From: CAZUCD01 sp964618855
Lineage (GTDB): Bacteria > Sumerlaeota > Sumerlaeia > SLMS01 > JANRJK01
Assembly (NCBI GenBank): GCA_964618855.1
Contig: CAZUCD010000175.1
Span: forward strand, 1-7,209
Reading direction: 5' to 3'
DNA: 7,209 nucleotides
The notes beneath the pieces were generated by a model that saw nothing but the letters and a program-made list of their open reading frames with translations, did not search any database and was not told where the DNA came from. The position numbers and the translations under genes were made by a program. This document shows positions 5,973-7,209 of the stretch, in pieces (the first letter of the stretch is position 1; each line of letters starts with the position of its first letter).

Positions 5973-7072
5973 GGCTGGGTCCCTGCCGCCGCGGCCGGTG
6001 TCGGGGGGCCGAGCAGCTCCTTCGCCTGCCGGTAGTACTGGTTCGTGGAAAAGAACTCGCCGGACCGCTTGTTCGGCACGGCGTCCACCATCTCGATCAA
6101 CTTGCGCGCCCGGTCCACGTTGCCGGACTTCGCAGAGTACAGCGCCAGCTTCACGCAGGGCATCGTGTATCCCGTCGAGCGGCGCTGCGACTCGCGGTAG
6201 CGTTCGGGATACTCCGTGCTGATCAGCTTGTCGATCCCCGCGACGACGCGTTCCTGAAGCGCTGCGGCCTCCGCGTGTCTCCCCGCCCGGAAGAGCACCA
6301 GCGCCCGCAGGTCCGCAAAGCTCAGGTCGTCCGCACCCAAGTCGCCGTCATCCGGCGGCAGCAGCCCCAGCAGGTACTCCGCCCTCGCGGGCAGGACCCC
6401 CTCCCCATCCATCGCGCGGGTGACCGCGATGCCCACCTCCTCGGGCGAGGCGGCCTTGCGGGCCGCTTCGATCCGGGGGAGGAACGAGGCCGCCGCCGCG
6501 TCGTCCGCCTTCACGAAGTCGGGGAGCAGGTCCTCTAGCGGCGGCGGGGCGTTCGGGTCGAGGAGCCGCGCCACGCGCGATCCGAGCTGCGTGCCGCGCA
6601 GGCCCTTCGCCACGAGCTTGCCGTTGCGGTCGAGCAGGTACGTCGCGGGGATCGACTGGATGCCGAAGCGCTGCGCCAACTCGGCCCCCCAGCCCCCGCC
6701 GTCGTAGATCGTCTTCCACGGAAGCGCCGTCTTCGGGTCCTTCAGGAAGTGGTCGAGCGCACGCGCGTCCTGGTCGAGGCTGATGCCGATGACGTCGAAC
6801 CCCGCCGCGTGGTGCGTGTTGTATGTCGAGATGACATTCGGCAGTTCACGCAGGCACGGGCCGCACCACGTCGCCCAGAAGTCGATCAGGACGACCTTCC
6901 CCTTGTAGTCCGACAGCCGCACGGGGTTGCCGGCCGGGTCCTTGCCCTCGAAGTCCGGGAAGGCCTCGCCAATCTTGGGATCGACCGGAACAATGGGCTT
7001 GGCATCCTGGGCGCGGAGGATGGCGCCGGGAAAGGCCAGCAGGACCACAAGCAGCAGCAGAAGGCGAGGCAC
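5969..7072 (-). CDS. TlpA/ResA-like thioredoxin protein with helical C-terminal extension
   Basis: A 367-residue exported protein. The GTG start gives a compact signal peptide (PRLLLLLVVLLAFPGAILRAQ), likely cut after residue 21. A TlpA/ResA/AhpC-type thioredoxin domain spans about 33-165: LIDFWATWCGPCLRELP with active cysteines C70 and C73, GISLDQD at 96-102, and the cis-proline P142 in QSIPATYLLD. It probably reduces or shuffles disulfides outside the cytoplasm. The last 200 residues are helical, with TPR-like pieces such as FRAGRHAEAAALQERVV, and are not part of the usual 150-190-residue family. GAGGAA lies 4 bases before the GTG. A TTG at 7099 would add nine residues, but it has a poorer site and blurs the signal peptide. 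The gene is first of a pair; its TGA overlaps the STAS start. Domain call is firm; the role of the extension is unknown. Confidence 0.92.
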   Translation of the reverse strand: MPRLLLLLVVLLAFPGAILRAQDAKPIVPVDPKIGEAFPDFEGKDPAGNPVRLSDYKGKVVLIDFWATWCGPCLRELPNVISTYNTHHAAGFDVIGISLDQDARALDHFLKDPKTALPWKTIYDGGGWGAELAQRFGIQSIPATYLLDRNGKLVAKGLRGTQLGSRVARLLDPNAPPPLEDLLPDFVKADDAAAASFLPRIEAARKAASPEEVGIAVTRAMDGEGVLPARAEYLLGLLPPDDGDLGADDLSFADLRALVLFRAGRHAEAAALQERVVAGIDKLISTEYPERYRESQRRSTGYTMPCVKLALYSAKSGNVDRARKLIEMVDAVPNKRSGEFFSTNQYYRQAKELLGPPTPAAAAGTQP

Positions 7073-7136
7073 GGGGTTCCTCGGGGATGAAGCGGGCAAT
7101 CACCTGCCCATTAGGTAGCGCCGCGGACCGCCGACT

Positions 7137-7142
7137 TGTCAA
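7137..7142 (-). promoter_or_regulatory. Perfect -35-like TTGACA upstream of thioredoxin operon
   Basis: The minus strand reads TTGACA exactly. The region 17-19 bases further on (7112-7119, reading GCTACCTA) is only a poor -10 match. A transcript from here would begin near 7105 and leave a leader of about 33 bases before the GTG start, which fits that start better than the TTG at 7099. The rest of 7143-7209 shows nothing I can support; it may hold the start region of a neighbour beyond the window. Confidence 0.35.
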
Positions 7143-7209
7143 CCCGGGGTTCCGGTGGACCTCCCCCAGTTTTCCCGGCGAGTTTCCGCTACGGTTCTGA
7201 CGGGCGTGG

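Overview
This is a high-GC bacterial window with eight protein genes, all intact. No rRNA, tRNA, CRISPR array, insertion sequence or phage gene is visible. The style suggests a Gram-negative-type bacterium with an ECF-rich, periplasm-rich genome: an ECF sigma/anti-sigma pair, several Sec signal peptides, a TlpA-like thioredoxin and a secreted M14 peptidase. Planctomycetota or a similar high-GC lineage is plausible from the look of the anti-sigma protein and the heptamer repeats, but this is an impression, not a placement.

Layout. (1) 13-1402, minus strand: a three-gene unit, ECF sigma factor, then a two-transmembrane anti-sigma factor, then a small YbjQ/UPF0145 protein, the last joined by an ATGA overlap. 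(2) 1403-1687: a non-coding stretch with a short degenerate heptamer tandem repeat. (3) 1688-2362, minus strand: folE (GTP cyclohydrolase I), probably starting at GTG, with a candidate promoter and an 11-bp palindrome just upstream. (4) 2363-2565: a divergent intergenic region. (5) 2566-5459, plus strand: a secreted helical-repeat protein of unknown function and a secreted M14 zinc carboxypeptidase, joined by an ATGA overlap. (6) 5460-5543: a short convergent gap with two hairpins. (7) 5544-7072, minus strand: a TlpA-like thioredoxin protein with a helical C-terminal extension, joined by an ATGA overlap to a STAS-domain protein. (8) 7073-7209: the upstream region of that operon.

How the genes may work together. 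The sigma/anti-sigma/YbjQ unit looks like an envelope-signal regulator with a small co-produced partner. The helical-repeat protein and the peptidase are probably exported and made together. The thioredoxin/STAS pair joins an exported redox-type protein to a cytoplasmic partner-switch-type protein, which is an unusual pairing. folE stands alone and supplies dihydroneopterin triphosphate for pterin-type cofactors. I see no convincing new defence or mobile system. The most useful leads are the three translationally coupled pairs and the palindrome at the folE promoter.
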